NCBI GenBank assembly: GCA_037355855.1
Contig: CM074758.1
Span: forward strand, 3,569,001 to 3,633,000
Reading direction: 5' to 3'
DNA: 64,000 bases
Source: Pseudo-nitzschia pungens
Lineage: Eukaryota > Bacillariophyta > Bacillariophyceae > Bacillariales > Bacillariaceae
The position numbers and the translations under genes are program-made. A model generated the notes under the pieces. It had not been told where the DNA came from and did no database searches. It saw only the letters and a program-made list of their open reading frames with translations. Numbering within the stretch: position 1 is the first letter of the stretch; each line of letters begins with the position of its first letter. This document shows, in pieces, positions 21,891-31,916 of this stretch.

Positions 21891-21964
21891 ACACTGCTGT
21901 TGCAGAGCGTACAAGAGACAGGGTAACAAGAACATGAAAGGTAAAAACACAAGCAAAACTGTCC

Positions 21965-22125
21965 CTTGAATGCTGCTGTACAGCATCAGTAATGCTAGAA
22001 GTGGTCAGCTAACACAAGCAAAACCCTTCCTCAGATACATAGTATCAGTAATGCAAGTGGTCAGCTGACGCAAGCGAAACTGGTCTCAGCATGCTGTATT
22101 GCAGCATCAGTAATGCGAGTGCCCC
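21965..22125. repeat. Three imperfect copies of a 55-65-bp unit
   Basis: Each unit contains a GCTG(T/A)...CAGCATCAGTAATGC core followed by AAGTGGTCAGCTRACRCAAGC. It separates the LINE-F 3' end from the 150-bp satellite. Function unknown. Confidence 0.6.
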
Positions 22126-22319
22126 AAACACATTCCTTACCAAAAGAACACAAGCAAAATTTCCCAGGTAATGCTCGGCTCATTCGGTACCTGCCATCGT
22201 ATTGGTACCTACTGGTACCTAGGTATAACACATAGAGGTGGTGGAGCCTACTACAAAATTCGAAACAGCTGTCCTCCTGTTAGAACTTCGAAGTAGCTTG
22301 GAAACAGGGCTCTAAGTGA

Positions 22320-23720
22320 GAACACTTAAATACCAGCAGGCCTGTAGTCTTGGAAACAGGTGGCAGCTGTACTGTGAACTGGAGGGGTATATGTAGGTGG
22401 TGGAGCGTTAAGTAACCTGTACTTAGCGACTTTGGGGCTTGGGTCAGAAAAACAGTAGGTCCATAATTGAAAACACTTATGGACTATCAGGGCAGTAGAC
22501 TTGAAAACAGATGACAGTTGAAGTGTGCATCTGACAGGGTTATGTAGGTAGGAAAGCCTTAAGCAAGCTGTACTTAGCGGCTGTGGGGCTTGGGTAAGAA
22601 AACAGTAGGACCATAAATAAAAACACTTATGGTCCAGCAGGGCAGTAGACTTGAAAACAGATGACATTTATACAGTACATCTGGGAGGTATAAGTAGGTG
22701 GTGGAGCCTTAAGCAAACTGTACTTAGCGGCTTTGGGGCTTGGGTCAGGAAATAGTAGGACCTTAAGCAAAAACACTTATGGTCCATCAGGGCAGTAGAC
22801 TTGAAAACAGATGACAGTTGAAGAATGCATCTGAGAGGTATATGTAGGTAGGAGAGCCTTAAGCAAACTGTACTTAGCGGCTTTGGGGCTTGGGTCAGAA
22901 AACAATAGGACCTTAAGCGAAAACACTTCTATGGTCCATCAGGGCAGTAGACTTGAAAACAGATGACAATTATACTGTACACCTGAGAGGGTTATGTAGG
23001 TGATGGAGCCTTAAGCGAGCTGTACTTAGCGGCTTTGGGGCTTGGGTCAAAAAACAGTAGGACCATAAGCGAAACACTTATGGTCCATCAGGGCAGTAGA
23101 CTTGAAAACAGATGACAGTTGAAGTGTGCATCTGACAGGGTTATGTAGGTAGGAAAGCCTTAAGCAAGCTGTACTTAGCGGCTGTGGGGCTTGGGTAAGA
23201 AAACAGTAGGACCATAAATAAAAACACTTATGGTCCAGCAGGGCAGTAGACTTGAAAACAGATGACATTTATACAGTACATCTGGGAGGTATAAGTAGGT
23301 GGTGGAGCCTTAAGCAAACTGTACTTAGCGGCTTTGGGGCTTGGGTCAGGAAATAGTAGGACCTTAAGCAAAAACACTTATGGTCCATCAGGGCAGTAGA
23401 CTTGAAAACAGATGACAGTTGAAGAATGCATCTGAGAGGGTTATGTAGGTAGGAAAGCCTTAAGCAAGCTGTAATTAGCGGCTTTTGGGCTTGGGTGAGA
23501 AAAACAGTAGGACCTTAAGCGAAAACACTTATGGTCCAGCAGGGCAGTAGACTTGAAAACAGATGACAGTTGAAGAATGCATCTGAGAGGTATATGTAGG
23601 TAGGAGAGCCTTAAGCAAACTGTACTTAGCAGCTGTGGGGCTTGGGTCAAAAAACAGCAGGACCATCAGCAAAAACACATATGGTCCAGCAGGGCAATGG
23701 ACTTGAGAACAAATGACAGC
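22320..23720. repeat. 150-bp satellite with 600-bp higher-order period
   Basis: The motif GGCAGTAGACTTGAAAACAGATGACA recurs at about 22490, 22641, 22791, 22943, 23092, 23242, 23392 and 23544, that is, about every 150 bp. Each unit also contains CTGTACTTAGCGGCT.TGGGGCTTGGGT. Bases 22498-22840 are nearly identical to 23098-23440, so four 150-bp units form a 600-bp higher-order repeat. It borders the truncated end of the Plavaka-like element at 23895. Confidence 0.88.
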
Positions 23721-23894
23721 TGGAATTTCTTGTAGAAATATTCCTACAGTGGAAGGGACTGTTTGTGAACTTCAGCTTGAAAAGACTTAGGGGACTTAGC
23801 AAGGAACCTTGAAGAACATAGAACGTTAAGTGGGAATCACTTAGGAAGCTTGGAAACAATGTAGAACATTAAGTATACTACTATACTTAATGTT
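23721..23894. other. Junction between the satellite and the truncated transposase
   Basis: A short unique stretch containing an inverted repeat GAACATTAAGTATA.TAGTATACTTAATGTTC (about 23863-23894) sits exactly where similarity to the second Plavaka-like element stops. It may be a hairpin left by a rearrangement. No coding evidence. Confidence 0.5.
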
Positions 23895-25550
23895 CTAAAT
23901 ATCGGTGAAATAATCCTTGGGGCTAGTGGCATTTGGGTCTGGAAATGTATGAAAATCTGATGGGACCCAAAGAGAGGCTGTTTGTTGTGCTGATGGTCTG
24001 TTTATGTCCTTGGTGGAACAGTTACAGTGTCGGCAGAGCTTTTGTACACCCCCCGACCGTGATCCATATTTGCCACATAATTTATCATGCAGTTCTGTGT
24101 CACCGATGACATAGGCTATTGCAAATTTCATTTTGACTTGCCACAATTGGCCGGCATAAGGGAGAAAATCCCATTGGATGCCTTCATGGGTGGACTCACA
24201 TGCTTCTTTGAAAGATCGGAGCGCCACTTCTAGGGCATTATGGAGGTTTTGGATTGATTCTTTCGAGGATGGTTTTCTTGAATGGTGGATGCTCTCCAAA
24301 TCGGAGTCGGGATGAAAATAGATTGTTGTCCATGCTTCCGGCCTTTTCCTTGTTTCGATGTTGAATATGCCTAGGGTCATGTTGAGTGGAGTCAGTGATA
24401 GTCTTCGGTGCGCATCCAAGCTAATTCCATCCATGTAAAAAATGATGGGAACAAGGATTTCAGAATTTTCTTCTATGCAGAGGGATCTCCAGGAATCCGA
24501 CCACCATGATCCATGGTGCAACTCGGTGATGGGACAAGAATCAGTTCGAACTGGGACATGCTCTGGTGACAAGGGGGTGTTGCTGTTGGGGAATGACAAA
24601 TTTTCTTCCAACATTAAATCTGGGTTCGACAGAAGGGAATACAAAGCATCCAGAAAAGGACGGACATATATTTGAGCAGGTTTGTTGTCGGGAAGCCAAT
24701 TCACAATTTTGGGCTCAAATTTTGGTTCCGACGCTATGCCAAGATTTTTTTTTATTTCTTGAAAAATGGCATCCCGTTTTCTTGTTGGTGTAACATTGAA
24801 ATCGAAACCAGGAAGATTGTTGCTGTCTTTCACCCAATTGAAAATGGTTTGATAAGTGGAAAGAGGTAGCTTGTGCTGTGATATAATGTTGAGGAGGTTG
24901 ATTTCGGCAATAAGTTCCGGACGGGGTGGGAACAGAGTGCGGTTCCGGAATGTTTCCTCTCTTTCGTTTATGGAAATGGTGGTGCTTTTAATGATTTCGG
25001 AATCAGATATTTCGGTGTCGGAACTGGTGGCATCAAAATGGTCCGAGGCATCAACATCGGAATCGATTGCATTCATTTCCTCATTTTCAGCCATATGCGA
25101 TTCGATTGCCTGTCTGTCCATGGGTGGGATGAATACGTTGGCGATCACTTGAGGATTGAGTGAGGTATGGATAGAAGTTGTGGCGGCGGTGTCATTTGGG
25201 GCAAGGGAGGGGGGGATTTGTGGTCCATTCTGTGTCATTGTCAGTCCATACTGTGATGGTGTGTGTCAGACCAAAGGGAGGGTGACTTCTTCTTTCGCAG
25301 AAGAAATAAAATCCATAATATCGTTCTTAACATAATAAGTTCGGCAATCAATGTTGGACTTCAAGTGAAATGAAAGTCCTCTACAGACATATCGGTAGGT
25401 GTGAAAGTGGCTCGATTCTTGTTTGTATCCCTTGAAGGATTGCTGTGATTTCCTTTTTCTTGCAGAGGCAATGCAGTTGCGACAAAAAAATGTCTTGGGT
25501 ATTCTGGGCTCATTGGCAAAGTGCCTTGGGTCGGAGGAAGCGTTCGGCAT
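23895..25550 (-). pseudogene. Plavaka/Tnp2-like transposase, truncated and with one stop
   Basis: The frame runs from ATG 25550 (MPNASSDPRHFANEPRIPKT) to 23895, about 90% like the first 550 residues of the open copy at 59534. It has an N-terminal Cys/His-rich part (FCRNCIAS...HFHTYRYVCRGL). The DDE region includes IFYMDGISLDAHRRLSLTP and VIGDTELHDKLCGKYG, followed by CRHCNC. These match the layout of Plavaka/Tnp2-type (CACTA-like) DNA transposases: first Asp in a DG motif, second in GDxExHDxLCG. A TGA at 25266-25268 replaces CGA of the other copy. Similarity ends near 23895, so the C-terminal third is missing. Family assignment is moderate. Confidence 0.7.
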
Positions 25551-25968
25551 GGTGAAAATAAAATAAATTGAAATAATTGTTTGTTGTGATGCGAAGGGAG
25601 GATTCTTAGCTGGGGTACCAGTATGTTAGGTGACACCACTGAAAAAAAAAGTTTTACAACGGTGCGCGATGTAACTGTTGTGTGATTGAAGATGATCTGA
25701 TTAAAAATTATTTGTTATATTGAGTCAAATGTGTCAAATGTGTAGAATGGAATGAAAAGGTGACGAGGGACTGAATATCAGGGTCTAGATAAGAACATTT
25801 TCCAGAAACCGATGCGGGGATGGAGAAAAAAAAGGAATAAGGTTGAGAATAGTGGAAAAAAGGTTGTGAAATAAAAAATTGTGGTCACGTTTTTCTGAGA
25901 AAAGTCGCGATTGGGTTGCGATCAGGTCGCGATCGGGTCGCGATGGGTCGCGAACCAGTTTTCGGACG
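25551..25968 (-). mobile_element. Terminal region of Plavaka-like element 1 (TIR and TCGCGACC subterminal repeats)
   Basis: Read on the minus strand, the element begins CGTCCGAAAACTGGTTCGCGACCC at 25968 and continues with four more (T)CGCGACC/CGCAACC repeats. An AT-rich 5' leader then leads to the transposase ATG at 25550. The same terminus starts elements at 49777 and 59124 (plus) and ends one at 43666. The dinucleotide TA follows outside the end. Confidence 0.85.
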
Positions 25969-26359
25969 TAAGATATACGTAGGGTCTTGAGGGTGGAGCT
26001 TGGTAACGGATCGATCAGCAGAAATACATCGAAAAGTATTTGCAAAGTGCTGTAGAATCTGTACTGGAGGTGCTGTAGAAATTATGTGTCGGTTTTGGTG
26101 CTGCTGCTGTTGCCGATTGATCGATCATCCGTTGTTGCTGCTGCTTGATCGGCGGAGTGGTGAATTGGCAACCAAAGCAACCAAACAAAGCAGCTAGCAC
26201 CAATGGAACTGATAGCAGAAACGTACATGTAGGTCCTGGGGTTGTGATTGGGGGTGTAAAAGGGAGCGAGATATCGCATGGTAAAGTTGTGTAGAACTCT
26301 ACGTATTTTTAGTACTGGAACATCGGAACGTCGGACAAAATGCGCGATGCGCAAATTGT
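25969..26359. other. Unassigned spacer between the TIR element and the AGAC repeat
   Basis: About 390 bp without a convincing ORF, containing GCTGCTGCTGTTGCCGATTGATCGATCAT-type sequence. If 21655-26359 is one LINE insertion, this would be its 5' remnant, but no similarity to LINE-B was seen. Confidence 0.35.
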
Positions 26360-26560
26360 ACAAAATAGACAGACGAACAGACAGATGAACAGACAGACAA
26401 AAAAGACAGATGAAAAAACAGACAAAATAGAAAGATGAACAGACAGACGAAATAGACAGATGAACAGACAGACGAACAAACAGACGAAAACAGACAAAAT
26501 AGACAAACATTCAGACAGACGAAAAAGACAGACGAACAGACAGACGAACAGATGAGTAGA
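26360..26560. repeat. (A)CAGACRAA simple repeat (right half)
   Basis: A degenerate array of CAGACAGACGAA/CAGATGAA units on the plus strand. Its first 18 bases duplicate 21637-21654. Overlapping open frames on the minus strand here only reflect the repeat (CLFVCLFI-type strings). Confidence 0.85.
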
Positions 26561-26957
26561 CTCATACGGTTAAACCTTACTCCTTGACTGTTTGTCTACT
26601 TTGTGTTTGTCGGTGTGGTGTGACTAATGTCTGCTATTGTCATCCTATGTAACCAGAACAGATGAATGTGTCAGTTTTGACTGCCTGTTCATGTACAGTA
26701 CTAACCCGTATAAGCTATGTACAATTTTCCTAATAAGGTTTACCGCACCATCCTTTCGTACCTTACTTCATAATTAGGTGCATGCATTATTTTGAGAAAT
26801 GGGAGGGATGTTTTCGTTTGGATTCGGCAGCTTTTTTTTTGTGCTCAGCAGTGTCTGAATGACCTTTCATTTGTGACGATGACTGGGCAGTGTACGCTCC
26901 TGTAGAATCACAAGCAATGCAATAAAATTGGGTGGCTTTCTTCTTTTCTCTGATTAG
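26561..26957. other. Intergenic region
   Basis: About 400 bp between the AGAC repeat and the Lys-rich ORF; no gene, RNA or clear repeat seen. Confidence 0.5.
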
Positions 26958-27572
26958 TCACATGAAATCCCAACGTTCGTGATATGCCTTTGGAGGCTTC
27001 CACAATACCTCTCTGCGATATTTTTTGAGAAAGATTAACGATTTTGAATTGCTTGATTGCATATCCTGCGATGTTGATTCTTTCTTCAAGGGAAGTTTTT
27101 GTCTGCTGTGACCCAGAGTTCTAGGGTTTGCGGACACTTTGTTTGCAGTTGTTGATTTCCTCCCTTTTTTAATAGCTGCCTTCGATTTTGCAGCTTCTTT
27201 ACTCTTTTCCTTTGGCAAATTCTTTTCCGGCTGCTCCTTTGCTTGTTCATGATTTAGTTCACCCTCAGTTTTACTATTTGCCAACGGGATAGCCTTTGAC
27301 GATTTGTTGTCCTCCTTTGAATTATTTATCTTATCATTTGGCTTGGTTTTGACCGAGACCAATATGACTGCTGCCTCTCTTGTGAATTCATCTGTAGGAG
27401 GGGGTTTCGTGTTTGTTGCTGCATGTCGAGTTTCTTTATTGAATGACACCTTGGTAGCTGTTGTGTTCGTTGCTGCATGTTGAGTTTCTTTACTCTTTTT
27501 TGATGATGCCTCAGCAGCTGTGATGTTTGTTGCTGAATGTCCAGTTTCTGCATTCTTTTCTGCTGATGCCAT
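26958..27572 (-). CDS. Unknown Lys/Ala/Thr-rich protein with three short repeats
   Basis: A 204-residue ORF starting at ATG 27572 (MASAEKNAETGHSATNITAA). Residues about 6-60 hold three imperfect repeats of about 18 residues (ETGHSATNITAAEAS / ETQHAATNTTATKVS / ETRHAATNTKPPP). The middle is strongly basic (KEKSKEAAKSKAAIKKGRK), as in nuclear or nucleic acid-binding proteins. The C-terminus (YRREVLWKPPKAYHERWDF) is less biased. No known domain is recognised. It is divergent from the Harbinger transposase remnant, about 210 bp away. Harbinger elements often carry a second, DNA-binding ORF, so it could be that partner, but no Myb-like motif was found. Confidence 0.5.
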   Translation of the reverse strand: MASAEKNAETGHSATNITAAEASSKKSKETQHAATNTTATKVSFNKETRHAATNTKPPPTDEFTREAAVILVSVKTKPNDKINNSKEDNKSSKAIPLANSKTEGELNHEQAKEQPEKNLPKEKSKEAAKSKAAIKKGRKSTTANKVSANPRTLGHSRQKLPLKKESTSQDMQSSNSKSLIFLKKYRREVLWKPPKAYHERWDFM

Positions 27573-27785
27573 GTTAAGCCCTATCCCAAACGGAGTCTCC
27601 CGATGAACACAAAACTTTTATTTGAACACGGAGAGTACGGTACAAGTATCGTACAGAATCAAGACGTACAAGCACAGTAAGCATAACCATTTTGTTCGCA
27701 AACGCAGAGCAGAGCACGTACTCATACAGTACCGTACATACAAGTAACTTTTGTGTCAGATTTTGTCATTAAAAAAAATTGAAGC

Positions 27786-28814
27786 AATGGTAAAATTATG
27801 TAAACAACCAGGAGAGGCTACAGGTGCAAGCCCCGAAAATACCAATGAAGCAACTTCAAAGTCATCTGGCAGGGCAATTCCAAGAAATCGAAAAAAAACC
27901 AGCCGGTCATTACACCCAGTGAAGATTATGTTTTACATATTGGATTAAAGTATGTCCATTTCAACAGTGTTCGTCAAAACAGTGTCAGGAAAGAACAGAA
28001 CATCGAGCAATTCAGAGCAAATTATGGTGTCACTCCTCTGACTGTAATGCATTTGATCCAAAATTTGCAAACTCTAATTGATGAGGAGAACCGCATCAAG
28101 AAGTTCAGTTTGAAACATCTATTCTTAATGTTACATGGGCTCAAAGCATACCCTACTTATGCAAAGATAGAAGGACCCTGGGGTATGTGCAAGAATGTTA
28201 TTATCACGAAAACCAAAATCTACACAGAGGCGGTTGAACAGCTTCAACAGTTCAAAATCAGATGGTTCGAAAAAGGAGAAATCAATGATATGGACACTTT
28301 CATTGTCTTGGTTGACGGTATCCACTGCCCGATACAGGAGGTTCGAACAGATCCAAGCAGCAAGTGGTATTCACAGAAGTTTCATGGGGCAGGTCTTGCA
28401 TACAAACTGGCAATTTCTGTCAGGTCGGATTGACTTGTGTGGATCAGAGGTCCTTACCCTTCATCACGACATGATATTTCACTCTTCAGATTTGGCGATG
28501 GTGACAAGTCTAACCCACAGCCAAGTTTGAAAAGTATGATTCCAGCGGGCAAGCAAGCTATTGCCGACAGCGCTTACTGTGGCAAAGATGGAATATCCAT
28601 CTCAATAACATGTCAAGGGGACTGGGGAGAAGTGAAAGAGTTCAAAGCAAGAGCTAAATCTTGACAAGAAACTTTCAATGCTCGCATAAAGTCTTTTACT
28701 TCTATGGGCACAATGTTTCGCCATTCCATCCAGCGCCATGTGGCTACATTTAGAGCCGTTTATATCTTGGTACAATACAAAATTGAAAGTGGCCACCCTT
28801 TATCCAAAGTCTAG
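27786..28814 (+). pseudogene. PIF/Harbinger-type (DDE_4) transposase, degenerate
   Basis: The coding sequence shifts frame near 27905 and near 28430 and has a TGA at 28662-28664. Across those frames it reads VDGIHCPIQEVR (first Asp), PSSKWYSQKFHGAGLAYKLA, WIRGPYPSSRHDISLFR (second Asp), KQAIADSAYCG, NARIKSFTSMGTMFRH (Glu/Asn region) and a terminal VQYKIESGHPLSKV. This is the usual arrangement of Harbinger DDE transposases in algae. An upstream helical segment (LTVMHLIQNLQTLIDEENRI) may be the HTH. The three lesions make it nonfunctional. No terminal inverted repeats were found. Confidence 0.82.
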
Positions 28815-29002
28815 AGATGTGATGACGATGATTGTTTGGACCAGCGAAAAGAATAATTAACACAACTTGTTTGTGACAGAAGTCTCAACTAATAATAAAT
28901 AGTTTATTGATTGAACAGACAAATTGTTCGTGACATTAGATAGAGACGTTTTCTCATGCGTAATTGCTGTTCTTGTTTGTGACATTAGATAGATACATTC
29001 AA

Positions 29003-29380
29003 CTAACTGATCTTCATTTGACTCAAATCAAGCTTGGCTAATTCCACCTCTGTTACCCTCTCCTTTCGCATTGCTCTGTTTCTTTTGTCTACCCAATACG
29101 GAACTTCTCTGTGAGCTTGAATCGTTCTGTAAACTCTGTCCCGAAAAACGTCGGGGGGTAGATCACTGTATTCTGGTCTCAATGCCTTCAAACCCATTGG
29201 TTTCATGCCTTGAACATCGTAAATTCCACCTTTCTTAGTGTCTTCTTCTAATAACTTCCGGTGGGGATTATCTGGATGATTCCATCGAACATATCCGACT
29301 TTCAGTATGCGTTCCTGCTGATACTTCAACCTTTCTGTTTGAAATGCCTATTCATCGAATTCGACATTAGTCTTTTCTGT
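29003..29380 (-). pseudogene. Unassigned coding-like fragment (YVRWNHPDNPHRKLL)
   Basis: A 108-codon frame on the minus strand has ordinary amino-acid composition (GYVRWNHPDNPHRKLLEEDT, PPDVFRDRVYRTIQAHREVP, ELAKLDLSQMKIS stop). It continues upstream across a TAG near 29350 (VEFDE*AFQTERLKYQQ). No family is recognised. It may be the last exon of a broken gene whose other pieces lie at 29419-29590. Confidence 0.4.
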
Positions 29381-29418
29381 ATCGATAGTTTGTTTCAAAT
29401 TAGTTGGTTTTGAAATTT

Positions 29419-29590
29419 TGGAAAGGGAAAGGTTGGAAGAGAGCAGAAGAAGCGTGAATCTTCTCAATTGTAATAACAGTGGTTTGGCTGCGCTTGACAC
29501 CAAATGCAGGATTGTCAGCAATCATTTTGTTGACCCATGAAGTCTCATCCCTCAACAATGTAGAAAGTGCTTCTTTGCTTTACTCTTCGC
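29419..29590 (-). pseudogene. Unassigned coding-like fragment (LLRDETSWVNKMIAD)
   Basis: The minus strand reads SKEALSTLLRDETSWVNKMI, ADNPAFGVKRSQTTVITIEK and IHASSALFQPFPFQNFKTN before a stop near 29419. It has protein-like composition without recognisable homology. It is short and probably an exon or remnant. Confidence 0.35.
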
Positions 29591-29837
29591 CCATGGAACT
29601 ACAGTTTGACTTGTTGGAAAACTGATCAGTAGTGAAAGTGGCGAAGATGGCTTTGACTCTATTTTAATATGAATGTGCTTTCCGTTCTTACGTCTAATAA
29701 CTGATTTTCGACCTTGGTCAAAAATTACTGACCGGGGTATTTTTGGGCTAAATATTTGACCAATGGTTCGCCCTCGAGCTTCAATTTTTTCAGAGTCTGT
29801 AATTTTTTTTTGGGCCCTCATACTCCAAAATATTGGT

Positions 29838-30035
29838 GCACCACCCATTATTTCTATTGACGCACCATCCATTACTTCTATCAAGGCACCACCCATTATT
29901 TCTATTGACGCGTCACCCATTATTTCTATTGACGCGTCACCCATTATTTCTATTGACGCACCACCCATTATTTTTATTGATGCACCACCCATTATTTCTA
30001 TTGACGCACCACCCATTACTTCTATTGACGCAACA
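29838..30035. repeat. 24-bp minisatellite, about 8-9 copies
   Basis: The unit GCACCACCCATTATTTCTATTGAC (variants GCGTCACCC and ACTTCTATC) repeats in register. On the minus strand it reads as an eight-residue repeat (MGGASIEI), but the surrounding frame has no protein-like support. The copies are adjacent with no spacers. Confidence 0.85.
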
Positions 30036-30145
30036 ACACCAATTATTGTTTGACGTATTATGGCTTGACACGGAATTTTTTCTGAACACAAATTGCTTTA
30101 TTAAATTTAAACTATCACTAATTAACCTCAATATTACCACTCATC

Positions 30146-31506
30146 TCACAACTCCGCCAACCACTTCCTTCTCTCATTACTCATTATGGGATCAATATGC
30201 CTTTTCCTTTTCTTTTTCTTGGGCTTTGTACTAGTATAATCAGATCGGGATGCCACACCTCCATCTTCACCTTTTTGTTTCAAAGTCATGTTGATTCGTC
30301 TCATTATGGTGATTTCAAAATCTTCCACTTTTTCTTTTTCCTTTTTTGCTTTTTCCTTTGCCTCAACTTTTGCTTTTTCCCTTGCCTCGACGTTTTCCTC
30401 GTCTTCTTCTTCGTCTTCTTCTTCGTCTTCTTCCTTGTCTTCTTCCTTGTCTTCTTCCACCTCTAGGTTGTGGCCAGGGAAGCGGATTTCCATCAGTTCT
30501 TCACACACTCTTTCATAGATGTCTATTCCATCTTCTGACCAACCCTCCTCGTTTCCACTTTTCGGGTCGCAATATTTTTTGCCAACCTCAGGAATACTTT
30601 TGTCATTAACTCTTTCCAAGTAATTCACCCATCTTTCATATTTGTTATGAATTATAACCAATGCAAATGCCTCATCACTCGTGGAATATATTTCACCAAT
30701 CAATTTTGCTCGTTGCCATTTTGGGGAAAAAATGGATGGCATGAATGCAGCCAAGATGCGGGTCGAAAAATAATAGAAGTCATCTTCTCCTTCCTTCTTC
30801 CTATAGCGCGGATGCAGGACGGGAGCATCATCATCCCCTGTCTCTTGAATGGCTAGGGTGCCAGGAAAACCTTCGGGCAGGACCCATTCCTTTCTCTGCA
30901 TCACTGCCTTCTTGAAGTCATCTGTAGCAGGAATGATACATTACCATAACGATGTGCATGTTAGTATTGGCATTATTGTCATTCCCACACCATTTTCCAT
31001 TAGCAGCATTAGCACTCACCAATCCAATGCTTCCTAACCAAAGACTGCACTGCAGTTCTCAATGAATTTATCGCTGTTCTGATTATCACCCAGTTATATT
31101 CATAGAAATTGGCTTTGGCAATACCCTCCGGTAGTTCTAGCTTTTCCTCCTTCATCATTGTTTTCCGAATTTGGATTGACAGCTCTTTATCCACAAATTT
31201 ATGACTCTGAAAAATATTCAACTTCACATATTGATTTACCTTTGGGTCCAACACCGCCGCCTGATGAATCTTAAGTTTCCGTTCGATTTCTGCCTTTTCC
31301 GTCATCCCATTTTCCAAGACCTCGACCTTTTTTTTCTCTTTTTCCGATTCCAGTACCTCTTTCTCTTTTTCAGCCAATTTTCTCTCTTTTTCAGCTAGTT
31401 GTCGCTCCTTTTCATCTAGTCATTTCTCCATTTCAGCTAACCGTCTCTGCGTTGCGGCCACTCTGTCCTCCCATTCACTGTTCCTCACTGTGTTTGAGTC
31501 TGTCAT
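30146..31506 (-). pseudogene. Unknown coiled-coil/acidic-linker protein, two exons, one in-frame TGA
   Basis: Exons 31506-31020 and 30921-30146 flank a 98-bp intron (GTGAGT...CTACAG), giving the joined text RKHWI-DDFKKAVMQRKEW. The N-terminus (MTDSNTVRNSEWEDRVAATQ) leads to a Glu/Lys coiled coil (about 31390-31310). A globular part follows (ANFYEYNWVIIRTAINSLRT; YYFSTRILAAFMPSIFSPKW), then an acidic linker (EEDKEEDKEEDEEEDEEE) and a basic tail (KPKKKKRKRH, nuclear-signal-like). A TGA at 31420-31422 interrupts the coiled coil where CGA would fit. No family is recognised. Upstream, minus-strand coding-like sequence continues to about 31916 with another TGA and a G-run frameshift near 31560. Confidence 0.5.
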
Positions 31507-31916
31507 ATTTGCATGCTCCGTAACAATAACGTTTCCTCTTGCATTGAAGTTCACATTCCCCCCGTGCGGAAGGTCACATTTTCTCTTGGTTTGTTGCTGG
31601 GGCGGGGTTTATTTGTGTTCTTTGTTTTCCGATGATGCTGCTTCTTTGACTGCTGCTGATGCTTCTTCATTGCCACAGGTGGTGTCACCACATAATTGGG
31701 ATCTGGGAGCGATAACCCACTTCAATTCTTCCTTGGACTGTCCACATTAGCTGATATGGTACTAATACCTGCAATCTGTTTAGTCAGTTCCAATGCTTCT
31801 CTATTCATGGTGATCAATTCTTTAGTTGCGCAGGATGTCCGAAACTTTGTTTTATTCATTTGCGTTGCCAAATTATGAGAAGCCAACTTCGGTGTGGTTG
31901 CTGTACACACCACCAT
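31507..31916 (-). pseudogene. Possible 5' exon of the 30146-31506 gene, frameshifted
   Basis: The minus strand reads MVVCTATTPKLASHNLATQM..., then ISANVDSPRKN and an in-frame TGA, then SGLSLPDPNYVVTPPVAMKK, and finally NVTFRTGG. At that point a six-G run (31559-31564) would need one more base to continue into NVNFNARGNVIVTEHANMTD. The continuity suggests a single degraded gene. An assembly error in the homopolymer is possible. Confidence 0.35.

Noticed and set aside
22320..23720. Regular repeats resembling a CRISPR array
   Set aside because: Units are about 150 bp and adjacent, with no short repeat/unique spacer pattern and no cas genes; the genome is eukaryotic. It is a satellite.
26082..26565. 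Three overlapping Leu/Cys/Phe/Val-rich minus-strand ORFs resembling membrane proteins
   Set aside because: They are translations of the AGAC simple repeat in different frames.
29552..30091. 179-codon minus-strand ORF with octapeptide repeats
   Set aside because: It is explained by the 24-bp minisatellite; the flanking parts lack protein-like composition, and another frame at 29419-29590 looks more coding-like.
30197..30609. Plus-strand Ser/Leu/Phe-rich ORFs resembling signal or membrane proteins
   Set aside because: They are antisense shadows of the acidic and Lys-rich codons of the minus-strand gene at 30146-30921.
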